Assembly (NCBI GenBank): GCA_902574705.1
Contig: CACGOM010000001.1
Span: 1 to 64,000 of the forward strand
Source of the DNA: an uncultured Pelagibacteraceae bacterium
GTDB lineage: Bacteria > Pseudomonadota > Alphaproteobacteria > Pelagibacterales > Pelagibacteraceae
DNA: 64,000 bases
Direction: 5' to 3'
How positions within the stretch are numbered: the stretch's first letter is position 1; every line of letters starts with the position of its first letter. Under the pieces are notes generated by a model. It searched no databases. It saw only the letters and a program-made list of their open reading frames with translations, and was not told where the DNA came from. Made by a program: the position numbers and the translations under genes. Below, in pieces: positions 54,535 to 63,396 of this stretch.

Positions 54535-55623
54535 TTACTTTGGGTCTAAAGCTCTAGCATCTGCGCTATTCCAGCCAATATTAATTTCATTGCCTAGTTT
54601 AATATCTAAATTAGCTGAACTGTTAGGAACTTTTAAAATAAATTCGTTATTACCAAGCAGGTTTAGTCTAACTCTTGTATGATCTCCATGATAAATAACT
54701 TCTTCTATTTTGCCTTTATGACTATTATCCATTTTTCCATCAGGATTAATAAGTGCTCTTTCTGGTCTTAATGAAACTGTAGTCTTTTCTCCTTTAGATT
54801 TTACTGAAATTGGATTTGCAAAAATTTCTCCTCCACTATCAAGTTTGACCTTGCACTTATCTTTATTAATATCAATTATCTCCCCTACAAAAGTATTATT
54901 TTCACCAATAAATTTTGCAACAAAAGAATTAACTGGTGATTCATATAATTGGTCTGGTGATGATAGTTGTTGAACTTTGCCATCATTAAATACAGCTATT
55001 CGATTAGACATTGTTAATGCCTCGCCTTGATCATGCGTAACATAAACAACTGTAACACCAATACTTTCATGTATATGTTTAATTTCATATTGCATACTCT
55101 CCCTTAAATTTTTGTCTAATGCTCCAAGTGGTTCGTCCATCAAGACAACAGCAGGATCAAATACTAATGCTCTTGCAACTGCTACTCTTTGTTGTTGCCC
55201 ACCAGAAAGTTGTCCTGGCATTCTTGACTCATATCCTGCCAATGAAACCATGGACAAAGCTTTATCAACTTTTTTATCTATTTCATCTTTTGGAATCTTT
55301 CTTACTCTTAAAGGAAAAGCTAAATTCTCATATACGGTCATATGAGGAAATAATGCATAATTTTGGAACACCATACCGATGCCTCTTTTATGTGGAGGAA
55401 TATTCGAAATAGGATTTCTGTCTAAATAAATTTCTCCATTTGTAGGTGTTTCAAAACCAGCTAACATCATCAAGCAGGTTGTTTTTCCTGAACCAGATGG
55501 CCCAAGCATTGTAATAAACTCTCCTTCAGCGATGTCTAAGTTTAAATCTTTAACGACGAGAACTTTTCCGTCGTAACTTTTGTCAACTTTAGCGAATTTA
55601 ACAAATTCTTTGTTATTAGGCAT
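54535..55623 (-). CDS. potA: PotA-like ABC transporter ATP-binding protein
   Basis: 362 aa. Walker A GPSGSGKTT, signature LSGGQQQRVAVARAL, Walker B VLMDEPLGALD, and a C-terminal TOBE domain (FVGEIIDINKDKCKVKLDSGGEI; TVSLRPERALINP). It powers the PotBC permease. Gene order potA-potD-potB-potC on the minus strand. It starts 46 nt after the doeA-like gene, so the hydrolase, EutA-like protein and transporter probably share a promoter. Confidence 0.9.
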   Translation of the reverse strand: MPNNKEFVKFAKVDKSYDGKVLVVKDLNLDIAEGEFITMLGPSGSGKTTCLMMLAGFETPTNGEIYLDRNPISNIPPHKRGIGMVFQNYALFPHMTVYENLAFPLRVRKIPKDEIDKKVDKALSMVSLAGYESRMPGQLSGGQQQRVAVARALVFDPAVVLMDEPLGALDKNLRESMQYEIKHIHESIGVTVVYVTHDQGEALTMSNRIAVFNDGKVQQLSSPDQLYESPVNSFVAKFIGENNTFVGEIIDINKDKCKVKLDSGGEIFANPISVKSKGEKTTVSLRPERALINPDGKMDNSHKGKIEEVIYHGDHTRVRLNLLGNNEFILKVPNSSANLDIKLGNEINIGWNSADARALDPK

Positions 55624-55669
55624 TGGGTGAATTTAAAACATTTGTGAAGAAGATTATCAATAGTTAATT

Positions 55670-56839
55670 TTAGCTTTTTATATGCAGTTCTTTTGGTAGA
55701 TTACAAAATAATTCAGATCCAGTCTCAGTTACTCTCACAGACTCTGAGGCCTCTACACCCCACTCACCAAACTGCATTACAGCAATCATGTGAAAGCAAA
55801 TATTCTTTTTTAAAACTGTTTTGTCTCCTTTAGAAATATTTAATGTGTGCTCTCCCCAGTCTGGTGGATAACCAATTCCAATTGAATAACCAGTTCTAGA
55901 TTTTTTCTCAATTCCATATTTATCTAAAACTTTCCAAAAAGCTTGTGCCACATCATCAGCTGTATTTCCCGGTTTAGTTACATCAATACCTGCATGAAGT
56001 GCTTCTATAGTTTTTTTCATTGTATCTATTTTTTTTTGATCGGGCTTCCCAAGAAGGACGGTTCTAGCCATAGGACAGTGATATCTCCTATAAACTCCAG
56101 ATAATTCAATAATAGTTGCTTCTCCTTCAACGAACTTATTATCGCTCCATGTTAAATGAGATGCAGATGTGCCTTTTCCAGTTGGCAAGAGTGGAACTAT
56201 TGCAGAATAGTCTCCACCATATTCATTTGTTCCTTTTATTAATGTGCCTGCAATCTCTGAAACCAAATCATTTTGTCTAATACCAGGTTTAATAAATTCA
56301 AAAGCTCTATTCATTCCAAGTTCTGTAATCTTACTTGCTTTCTTCATTAAATTTATTTCTGCGTCTGATTTAACTACTCTTACCCAGTTAACTAATCTTT
56401 CGCTGTCAATTAGTTTTGCGTTAGGTAAACCATCTAATAATTTTTTATATGAGTATGCTGTAAAATAATGAGCATCCATCTCTAATCCAATATTTAAATT
56501 TTCCCATTTTCTTTTCTTAATCAATTCTACAATTGCATCGTAAGGATGTGTTGGCCATGTATGAATATATTTTTCATCATAAGCAATTATATTCTCATGT
56601 TTGATATAACAGTTAATGTATGCGCCTCCTACATCTTGAGCTCTAACAAATAATAATGGCTCATCAGCATCTACATGTACTATTGCGCACTGAGCATAAT
56701 AAAATGACCAAGCATCATAGCCTGTAATATAATTTATATTTGGAGTGTCTTGTGAAATTAAAAGGTCAATGCCTTTTTCTTGCATAGATTTTTTAATTGT
56801 ATCTAGCCTCTGTTTATATTCTTCTTTTGAAAATAACAT
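55670..56839 (-). CDS. M24-family hydrolase, ectoine hydrolase (DoeA/EutD)-like
   Basis: 389 aa from ATG 56839; this start lies 1 nt after the eutA-like stop, so it is preferred to the track start 8 codons upstream. Creatinase/aminopeptidase pita-bread fold with His228 in TSASHLTW. The positions of the metal Asp ligands read IELSGVYRRYHCPMART, so they are missing, as in the metal-independent creatinase and DoeA groups. TGYDAWSFYYAQ and YPPDWGEH also suit DoeA. The reaction would be hydrolysis of a cyclic or amide solute. Creatinase and other M24 hydrolases are the alternatives. Confidence 0.7.
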   Translation of the reverse strand: MLFSKEEYKQRLDTIKKSMQEKGIDLLISQDTPNINYITGYDAWSFYYAQCAIVHVDADEPLLFVRAQDVGGAYINCYIKHENIIAYDEKYIHTWPTHPYDAIVELIKKRKWENLNIGLEMDAHYFTAYSYKKLLDGLPNAKLIDSERLVNWVRVVKSDAEINLMKKASKITELGMNRAFEFIKPGIRQNDLVSEIAGTLIKGTNEYGGDYSAIVPLLPTGKGTSASHLTWSDNKFVEGEATIIELSGVYRRYHCPMARTVLLGKPDQKKIDTMKKTIEALHAGIDVTKPGNTADDVAQAFWKVLDKYGIEKKSRTGYSIGIGYPPDWGEHTLNISKGDKTVLKKNICFHMIAVMQFGEWGVEASESVRVTETGSELFCNLPKELHIKS

Positions 56840-56840
56840 T

Positions 56841-57584
56841 TTAATTAGAGAATAATTTTCCAAATCCAGAAACAGATTTATTCATTCCTATTTTTTCTAA
56901 AGTTTCCCAAATTAATGCTTGGTTGCTGGATAAAACCATTTTACCGTGTTTTTTCTCTAACCTGTCTATTATTGCCAAAGCTGGAAGAGCTGTACAAGAA
57001 ATAAATAAAGCATCAGCATCATTTAGTTTAATATTAGATAAAACTTCATACAAATATTCTGGATCAACTTTTCCAATATCTATATCTGATTCTATATCAA
57101 AATAGGAATTGGATGTTATTTCAAATCCTTCTTTTTTAAAAAATTCAATCACTTCATCATTTAATTTTTTTGGGTACGGAGTAAATAAATAAATTTTTTT
57201 TATATCTAATTTTTTTAATGCATTTACTGCCGCTGTACTTGGAGTTGTTACACTTGTATTTGGTTTTGCTTTTTTAATTTTTTCTTCAATTGAAGTATAT
57301 CCAGCTGCTATAGTTCCTGAAGTACATCCATACGCAACACAGTCTATTTTTTCATCAGGCAATATATCTTTTGTAACTTCAGTAATTTTCTCAGACATTT
57401 TAATTAGATTTTCAGATGTTAGGGGATTAAAGGTTTCTATTCTATTTACAAAAAAATCAATCTTTTTATCTTTAATAACGCTAATGAAATCTTTTTCGAT
57501 CATATAATCGCTTGAAAGTGCGATAAGACCTATTTTTGGATTTAATTCCTTTAAAAACTTAGGTGGTATTTTTTTTGTTTCCAT
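56841..57584 (-). CDS. EutA/maleate isomerase-like Asp/Glu racemase-fold protein
   Basis: 247 aa. Two cysteines at the active-site positions of the racemase/arylmalonate decarboxylase fold: Cys87 (YGCTSGTIAAG) and Cys197 (FISCTALPAL). N-terminal PKIGLIALSSDYMIEKDF is typical. EutA of ectoine utilisation clusters and maleate cis-trans isomerases belong here. It begins the minus-strand unit, overlaps nothing upstream, and its stop is 1 nt before the M24 hydrolase start. The eutA-eutD-like pairing supports, but does not prove, an ectoine role. Confidence 0.7.
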   Translation of the reverse strand: METKKIPPKFLKELNPKIGLIALSSDYMIEKDFISVIKDKKIDFFVNRIETFNPLTSENLIKMSEKITEVTKDILPDEKIDCVAYGCTSGTIAAGYTSIEEKIKKAKPNTSVTTPSTAAVNALKKLDIKKIYLFTPYPKKLNDEVIEFFKKEGFEITSNSYFDIESDIDIGKVDPEYLYEVLSNIKLNDADALFISCTALPALAIIDRLEKKHGKMVLSSNQALIWETLEKIGMNKSVSGFGKLFSN

Positions 57585-57720
57585 ATTTTTTTAAATATAT
57601 CCTAAAGTTATATTTTGTGATATAAATAACTCAAGCGATACATAACTCGTCGTTTTAACTTCACAAGCTAAACGAAAGTGGGATCGGTCGTCTTTAAATT
57701 AGTTTTTAAAGGAGGCTTAA
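57585..57720 (+). promoter_or_regulatory. Divergent promoter / structured leader before the LLM operon
   Basis: 136 bases between the eutA-like and LLM genes. Within it TCGTTT / AAACGA (57650-57655 and 57670-57675) forms a stem; CAC in its loop (57662-57664) could pair with GTG at 57678-57680, giving a pseudoknot. The conserved-looking, GC-richer stretch GTGGGATCGGTCGTC follows, then the RBS AAAGGAGG. This looks more structured than other leaders in the window. Confidence 0.4.
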
Positions 57721-58890
57721 ATGAAATTTGGTTATTTTTGTAATACCACTAATTGGACACATAAACCCTATTATCAATTACTAGATGAAACAAAAGAGAT
57801 CACAGAGTATTGTGATAAAAATAATTGGAACTCTATTTGGTTCACAGAACATCACTTTAATCATGAAGGAATGGAGTCATGTACAAATCCTTTAATGCTA
57901 GGTGCTGACGCTGCTGCAAGAACAAAAAATATTAGAATTGGTCAAGCTGCTAACGTAATAACATTTCATAATCCAATAAGATTAGCTGAAGATATAGCAA
58001 CACTTGATCAGCTTTCTAAGGGAAGAGTTGAGGTTGGAGTAGCAAGAGGAATTTATGGAAGAGAAGCAATAAATTTAAACAAAGAAGCCGATTTAAAAGA
58101 CCAGGCAAAAAATTTTAGACTCTTTGCTGAAACATTGGAAGTCCTGAAAAAGGCTTGGACAGAAAAGTTTTTTGATCATCAAGGAGAATTTTATACATAT
58201 CCTTCTCCAGATTATGTTTGGCAACATGATATGAGTCCTCCAAGTGAAGAATTTATGAATATGGAGAATAATACAATGAAAAAAATAAGTGTTGTTCCAA
58301 AACCATATCAAAATCCACACCCACCAATACATCAAGTTGTTGATGGAATAAGATCTATTGAGTGGGCTGCAGAAAATAATATTAATGTCATTATGTGGAT
58401 ACCAACTGTTAAAGCATTAAAAATAAAATTTGAAGCATACAAAAATAAAAGATCTGAGGTTACTAAAAAAAATATTCCGTTAGGTGAAGGCGTTTCGCTA
58501 GTAAGAGATATGTTTGTGGCTGACACAATGGAAGAGGCAAAAGAAAAAGCTGGAGAACATATGGTAAATTATATGAGATGGGTTTGTCATTGGAGAGGTC
58601 TAGGAAATCATATGGATCCAGGAGAGGAACTTCCAGAAACAAAAGGCAAACTTGATTTATTAAATTATGACTTCCTGCATAAAAGAAATATGCTTTTTGG
58701 AACACCTGAATATGTAATTGATAAAATTCATGAACTTAAGTCTGAATTAAATCTTCAAAATTTGCAAGTTTGGTCAAACTTTCCCGGTGTTAAACATAAA
58801 GACTGTATGAAAAGTATAAAACTTTTTACAGAAAAAGTAATACCTCATTTTAAGGATGATTTAGATACAGAAGTAAAAAAAGTTTCGTGA
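57721..58890 (+). CDS. Luciferase-like (LLM class) flavin monooxygenase
   Basis: 389 aa. TIM-barrel bacterial-luciferase family: NSIWFTEHHFNHEGM, IRIGQAANVITFHNPIRLAEDIATLDQLSKGRVEVGVARGIY, and a C-terminal GTPEYVIDKI. These enzymes use reduced flavin and O2 to oxidise a substrate, often at carbon next to N or S. It opens the operon with a strong RBS, and its TGA overlaps the GTG start of the next gene. Substrate unknown. Confidence 0.85.
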   Translation: MKFGYFCNTTNWTHKPYYQLLDETKEITEYCDKNNWNSIWFTEHHFNHEGMESCTNPLMLGADAAARTKNIRIGQAANVITFHNPIRLAEDIATLDQLSKGRVEVGVARGIYGREAINLNKEADLKDQAKNFRLFAETLEVLKKAWTEKFFDHQGEFYTYPSPDYVWQHDMSPPSEEFMNMENNTMKKISVVPKPYQNPHPPIHQVVDGIRSIEWAAENNINVIMWIPTVKALKIKFEAYKNKRSEVTKKNIPLGEGVSLVRDMFVADTMEEAKEKAGEHMVNYMRWVCHWRGLGNHMDPGEELPETKGKLDLLNYDFLHKRNMLFGTPEYVIDKIHELKSELNLQNLQVWSNFPGVKHKDCMKSIKLFTEKVIPHFKDDLDTEVKKVS

Positions 58891-60581
58891 TCAAATCTCA
58901 AAAATTAACAGGCGGCCAAGCAGCTGTTAAATCATTAAAAAAAGAACATGTTAAACATGTATTTGGATTGATTGGATCGGCAACAATGGAAATGTTTGAC
59001 GCTCTTTACCATGAAAAAAAAATAAAATTTATTGGGGTTAGAGATGAAAGAACTGGAACACATATGGCTGATGGATATGCGCGCGCTTCGAACGAACCAG
59101 GAATTATTATTGCTGGTCAAAACGGACCTGGAGCAACAAATTTAGTAACAGGACTTGCTCAAGCTAAGGCTGCTTTTTCCCCAGTTGTATCTATAGCTGG
59201 TTTATATTCTACTAAAGATAAAATGGAAGATGCTTTTCAAGGACTTGATCAACAATCTTTGTTTGCTCCAGTTACAAAAAAAACCTTCACAGTAAAAAAA
59301 ACTAGCAAGATTTCATCTGCTTTAAGTGAGGCATTTAGATATGCAATGTCTCCAAGAAGAGGTCCTGTAACTGTTAACTTGCCAAGAAATATTTTAGCGA
59401 ATAAATCTCAATTTAAGATTGATCAAAATAAAAAATCATACAAAAGCAATTATAATATAAAAGCAAAACCTAAATTTATAAATAACGTTATAAATTTGCT
59501 TAAAAAAAATAAAAAAATTACTTTAGTTGTTGGTGGAGGAATAAAATATAATTCAAGTTATAAAGTAATAACTCAACTTGCAGAATATTTATATATCCCA
59601 ATAGTAACTGCTGCAGGCCACGGTGATGCCATACCTTTTGATCATAAACTAAATGCTGGTCAAATGGGCCCAAGGGGAAATCCTATTGCATCTAAGATTG
59701 TTAAAGAAGCAGACTTAATATTAGCAATTGGTACAAGATTAGGATTTAATTCAACTTTTTATTCATTCGATAATATAAATAAAAATGCAAAAATTGTTCA
59801 GATTGAACTAGAAAAAAAAATGTTAGGCAGATATTTTCCGATTACATATGGGGCTTGTGCTGATGCAGCAACAGCAACAGATCAAATACTTAGAGTAATC
59901 AAAGCTAAAAAAATTAAGCTAGACACAAAAAAATGGACTGATTTATTTATAAAAAATAGAAGAAATTTTTTAATTCAAAGAGATCAAATTAAATCAAAAA
60001 ATTTTCCTATTCAGCCAAAAGGTTTATTCAAAGAATTAAGAAAAGTAATTCCAAAAAATTCTGCAATAACTTTAGATGCTGGAACTTTATGTCTTCAAGC
60101 TACAGATGCTTTAAAATATGATAATCCCCCTTCTCTATTTACTCCTCTAGATTTTGGTCTTGTAGGATTTTCTTTTGCATGTGGTTTAGGTGTTAAATTA
60201 GCTAAACCAAAAAAAACCGTTATTAGTTTAATGGGCGATGGTGGTTTTGGTATGACAATATCTGAATTAAGCACTGCTGTTGAACATAAAATTAATACAA
60301 TAACTGTAGTTATGAATAATAAAAGTTGGGGGGCTGAAAAGGCTTATCAAAAAGATTTTTTTGGTAGAAGATATCTTGGGGCGGATATAATTAGTCCACC
60401 ATTTGATAAAGTTGCAGAATTATATGGAGCAAAAGGATTTAAAGTAAAAAAATTGTCACAAATCAAATCAGTATTCAAAAAAGCTTTAAAAATTAAAAAA
60501 CCTGTAGTTATTGATATTGATGTAGATCCTAAAGCGCTATACAGTTTTAGAAGGGATAGTTTTAAACATAGATCAAAATAA
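58887..60581 (+). CDS. ThDP-dependent enzyme, sulfoacetaldehyde acetyltransferase (Xsc)-like
   Basis: 564 aa from a GTG start (GTGA overlap). Catalytic Glu54 in VRDERTGTHMADGYAR; AGQNGPGATNLV; ThDP motif GDGG from 450 to NN at 477-478. The FGLIGSA segment and NNKSWGAEKAYQKDFFGRRYLGADI closely resemble Xsc, not IlvB. However, the Xsc motif HEGSAG is RDERTG here, and no pta follows. It may release an acetyl or other acyl unit from an oxo compound. Acetolactate synthase is less likely: no IlvN gene is beside it. Confidence 0.75.
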   Translation: MIKSQKLTGGQAAVKSLKKEHVKHVFGLIGSATMEMFDALYHEKKIKFIGVRDERTGTHMADGYARASNEPGIIIAGQNGPGATNLVTGLAQAKAAFSPVVSIAGLYSTKDKMEDAFQGLDQQSLFAPVTKKTFTVKKTSKISSALSEAFRYAMSPRRGPVTVNLPRNILANKSQFKIDQNKKSYKSNYNIKAKPKFINNVINLLKKNKKITLVVGGGIKYNSSYKVITQLAEYLYIPIVTAAGHGDAIPFDHKLNAGQMGPRGNPIASKIVKEADLILAIGTRLGFNSTFYSFDNINKNAKIVQIELEKKMLGRYFPITYGACADAATATDQILRVIKAKKIKLDTKKWTDLFIKNRRNFLIQRDQIKSKNFPIQPKGLFKELRKVIPKNSAITLDAGTLCLQATDALKYDNPPSLFTPLDFGLVGFSFACGLGVKLAKPKKTVISLMGDGGFGMTISELSTAVEHKINTITVVMNNKSWGAEKAYQKDFFGRRYLGADIISPPFDKVAELYGAKGFKVKKLSQIKSVFKKALKIKKPVVIDIDVDPKALYSFRRDSFKHRSK

Positions 60582-61165
60582 TGAAATTAGAATTAAGAAA
60601 ATTTGTAAAATTTGTAGATAAAACATTTATTGAAGGTGGAAAAGAAGCAAAAAATCCTGTTTTATTAGTTTCTGTTGCTGCTGTAATTAAAAACCCTTGG
60701 GCAGGAAAAGGTTTTGTTGAAAACCTAAAACCAGAAATATTAGAGTTAGCACCAAAACTTGGAGATATACTAGTTCCAGAATTAATTAAAGAAATCGGAT
60801 CTGGAGATAAAATTTTAGCATACGGTAAATCTGCAATGGTTGGATTAAATGGAGAAATAGAACATGCTTCAGCATTTATTCATACACTAAGATTTGGAAA
60901 TAAATTTAGAGATGCTGTTGGTGGAACAGCTTACTTGAGTTTTACAAACACTAGAGGGCCAGCAGGTTCTAAAATCTCAATACCTATGATGCATAAAACT
61001 GATGCAGGTCTTAGACCATTTTACTTAACACATGAGTTTACAATTCATGACGCCCCAAATGAAGATGAGATTGTTGTTGCTATTGGGGGAGCACCAACAG
61101 GAAGAGCTCATGCAAGAACCGGGGACAGATATCAAGATATGAAGGAAATGGGAATTGATAAGTAG
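60581..61165 (+). CDS. AA_synth/DUF1185 family protein
   Basis: 194 aa. RKFVKFVDKTFIEGGK, NPWAGKGFVENLKPEI, GKSAMVGLNGEIEHASAFIHT and GGAPTGRAHARTGD match the PF06684 (amino acid synthesis, DUF1185) family. Structures of this family are described as a variant of the Bacillus chorismate-mutase fold, with no proven reaction. Its start overlaps the previous stop (TAATG) and its end overlaps the next gene by 11 nt. Operon context links it to degradation of an unknown compound. Confidence 0.82.
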   Translation: MKLELRKFVKFVDKTFIEGGKEAKNPVLLVSVAAVIKNPWAGKGFVENLKPEILELAPKLGDILVPELIKEIGSGDKILAYGKSAMVGLNGEIEHASAFIHTLRFGNKFRDAVGGTAYLSFTNTRGPAGSKISIPMMHKTDAGLRPFYLTHEFTIHDAPNEDEIVVAIGGAPTGRAHARTGDRYQDMKEMGIDK

Positions 61166-61922
61166 CTTTGATTCAAAAAAAACTTTTTACCAACTAAACA
61201 CCAAAAAAGATATACCAATAATATTTATTCATGGTGTTGGATTAAACCACTCAATGTGGGAACCACAAGTCAATGCATTTGATAATACTGTATTAACTTA
61301 TGATATTTTAGGACATGGAAATACACCTTTGATAAAAGAAAATATTACTTTTGATGATTTTAGCATTCAGCTCATTCACCTTGTGGACGAATTAGATATC
61401 AAAAAATTTCATTTAGTAGGTTTTTCTATCGGTTCATTAATAGCTAGAAATTTTGCTTGTAATTATAACAACAGATTGGAGTCTTTAACACTCTTATGTT
61501 CAGTATTTGAAAGATCAAAAGTTCAACAACAAACTGTTAATGATAGATTTGAGTTATCTAAAAAAAGCAGAACCCTTTCAAAACAAGCATTAAATAGATG
61601 GTTTTCTGATAAGTATTTAAACAATAATCCAAACATTTATCAAAAAATTTCGAATATTTTAGACAAAAATGATATTAAAAATTTCCTTAAAGTATATGAA
61701 TTGTTTGTACAACATAAAGATATAGAAGAATTTCATAAAATAAATTCTAAAACTTTGGTAATTACTGGAGAAGGTGATATTGGATCAACGCCTGAAATGT
61801 CTAAAAAATTAAGTAATGTAATTAAAAACTCTATACTTAAAATAGTTCCAGGAAAACATCTTTGTAGTATTGAATGTCCAGATGATGTAAATAATGAAAT
61901 AAGAAAATTAATTAATGGCTGA
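61155..61922 (+). CDS. Alpha/beta hydrolase (enol-lactonase-like)
   Basis: 255 aa from a TTG start that overlaps the previous gene by 11 nt. Oxyanion segment IFIHGVGLNHSMWEPQ, nucleophile Ser91 in GFSIGS, acid in GEGDIGS, and His in PGKHLCS complete a triad. It resembles 3-oxoadipate enol-lactonase and BioH-type esterases. It probably hydrolyses an ester, lactone or C-C bond made by the upstream monooxygenase. It overlaps the next gene by 8 nt. Confidence 0.82.
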   Translation: MISSFDSKKTFYQLNTKKDIPIIFIHGVGLNHSMWEPQVNAFDNTVLTYDILGHGNTPLIKENITFDDFSIQLIHLVDELDIKKFHLVGFSIGSLIARNFACNYNNRLESLTLLCSVFERSKVQQQTVNDRFELSKKSRTLSKQALNRWFSDKYLNNNPNIYQKISNILDKNDIKNFLKVYELFVQHKDIEEFHKINSKTLVITGEGDIGSTPEMSKKLSNVIKNSILKIVPGKHLCSIECPDDVNNEIRKLING

Positions 61923-63396
61923 TTTAAAACAATATAAAATGTTCATTAACGGAGAATGGATTGACTCTGAGTCTAAAAAAAAATTTGAAACTTTAAATCC
62001 AGAAAATAATAAACCATGGGCTGTAGTTCCAGAAGCAAGCGCTAAAGATGTTGATAAAGCAGTTAAATCAGCACAAAAAGCTTTTGAAGGAGAATGGTCT
62101 AAAATATTACCTAGAGAAAGAGCTAAATATTTAAGAGCTATCGGTAGCAAACTTAGAGAGAATGCTGAGCTTTTAGGTAAAGTTGAAACAGTTGATACAG
62201 GTAAACTTTACAGAGAAACATATAAACAAGCTCATTATATTGCTGAGTACTATGACTACTACGCAGGACTTGCAGATAAAATTGAAGGCACAGTTCTTCC
62301 AATTGATAAACCAAATATTCAAGCTATTACAACTAGAATACCAATTGGAGTAATTGCTGCAATCGTTCCATGGAATTCTCAAATGTTTTTAACTGCAACT
62401 AAACTTGCTCCAGCTCTTGCAATGGGAAATACTATTGTAATCAAAGCATCAGAACTTGCGCCAGCAACTATGTTTGAGTTTGCAAAATTAATTGAAGAAA
62501 CAGGAATTCCGAAAGGAGTAGTAAATGTTATTACGGGTTTTGGTGATCCATGCGGTAAGGCTTTAACAACTCACAATTTAGTTGAAAAGGTTGCATTCAC
62601 AGGTGGTCCTGAAACAGCAAGGCATATAATAAGAAATTCTGCAGAAAATTTATCAGAGGTTAGTTTGGAACTTGGTGGAAAAAGTCCAGTTGCAGTATTC
62701 AACGATGCTCACCAGGAAAATGCAGTTAACGGAATTACTGCTGGAATTTTTGGTGCGTCTGGACAAAGTTGTATTGCTGGTTCAAGGTTGTATTTACAAA
62801 AAGAAATTTATAATGAATTTTTAGATAAACTTACAGCTAGAGCAGAAAAAATAAAAATAGGAGCTCCAATGGATACAGATACAGAAATGGGACCATTAAG
62901 TAATTTTAAACAATTAGAAATTATTGAAAAAAATATAAAATTAACTGTAGAGCAAGGTGGAAAAATTAAATGTGGTGGCAAAAGACATTCATATTCAAAT
63001 GAAGGATATTATTTTCCACCAACAATTATTGAATGTGATAATCATAATTTGCCGGCAGCTGAAAATGAATTATTTGGTCCAGTTTTATCAGTTATGAAAT
63101 TTGATACAGAAAAAGAAGTTATTGAAAAAATGAATGATAATCAGTTTGGATTATCTTCTGGAGTTTATACTAGTGATCTAGCCAGAGGATTAAGAGTTTC
63201 AAACGCAATTAGAGCAGGAATTACATTTGTTAATACTTATAGATTAATTTCACCATCAGCTCCATTTGGAGGGATTAAAGATAGTGGATATGGAAAAGAA
63301 GCAGGAATCGACTCAATTAAAGACTATACTAGAGTTAAAACTATTTGGTACTATACATCTGACGAACCAACACTTGATCCTTTTTCAATTAGATAG
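61915..63396 (+). CDS. Aldehyde dehydrogenase
   Basis: 493 aa. Substrate-pocket and cofactor motifs: IAAIVPWNSQMF, VAFTGGPETARH, SLELGGKSPVAV, and catalytic Cys in FGASGQSCIAGSRL. Closest in appearance to betaine-aldehyde/gamma-aminobutyraldehyde type enzymes. It overlaps the hydrolase by 8 nt and shares the last base of its TAG with the GTG of the transporter gene. It should oxidise an aldehyde product of the operon. Confidence 0.9.
   Translation: MADLKQYKMFINGEWIDSESKKKFETLNPENNKPWAVVPEASAKDVDKAVKSAQKAFEGEWSKILPRERAKYLRAIGSKLRENAELLGKVETVDTGKLYRETYKQAHYIAEYYDYYAGLADKIEGTVLPIDKPNIQAITTRIPIGVIAAIVPWNSQMFLTATKLAPALAMGNTIVIKASELAPATMFEFAKLIEETGIPKGVVNVITGFGDPCGKALTTHNLVEKVAFTGGPETARHIIRNSAENLSEVSLELGGKSPVAVFNDAHQENAVNGITAGIFGASGQSCIAGSRLYLQKEIYNEFLDKLTARAEKIKIGAPMDTDTEMGPLSNFKQLEIIEKNIKLTVEQGGKIKCGGKRHSYSNEGYYFPPTIIECDNHNLPAAENELFGPVLSVMKFDTEKEVIEKMNDNQFGLSSGVYTSDLARGLRVSNAIRAGITFVNTYRLISPSAPFGGIKDSGYGKEAGIDSIKDYTRVKTIWYYTSDEPTLDPFSIR

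Noticed and set aside
58887-60581. Acetolactate synthase large subunit (IlvB)
   Set aside because: No ilvN beside it, and the C-terminal WGAEK...RRYLGADI stretch is like Xsc rather than IlvB.
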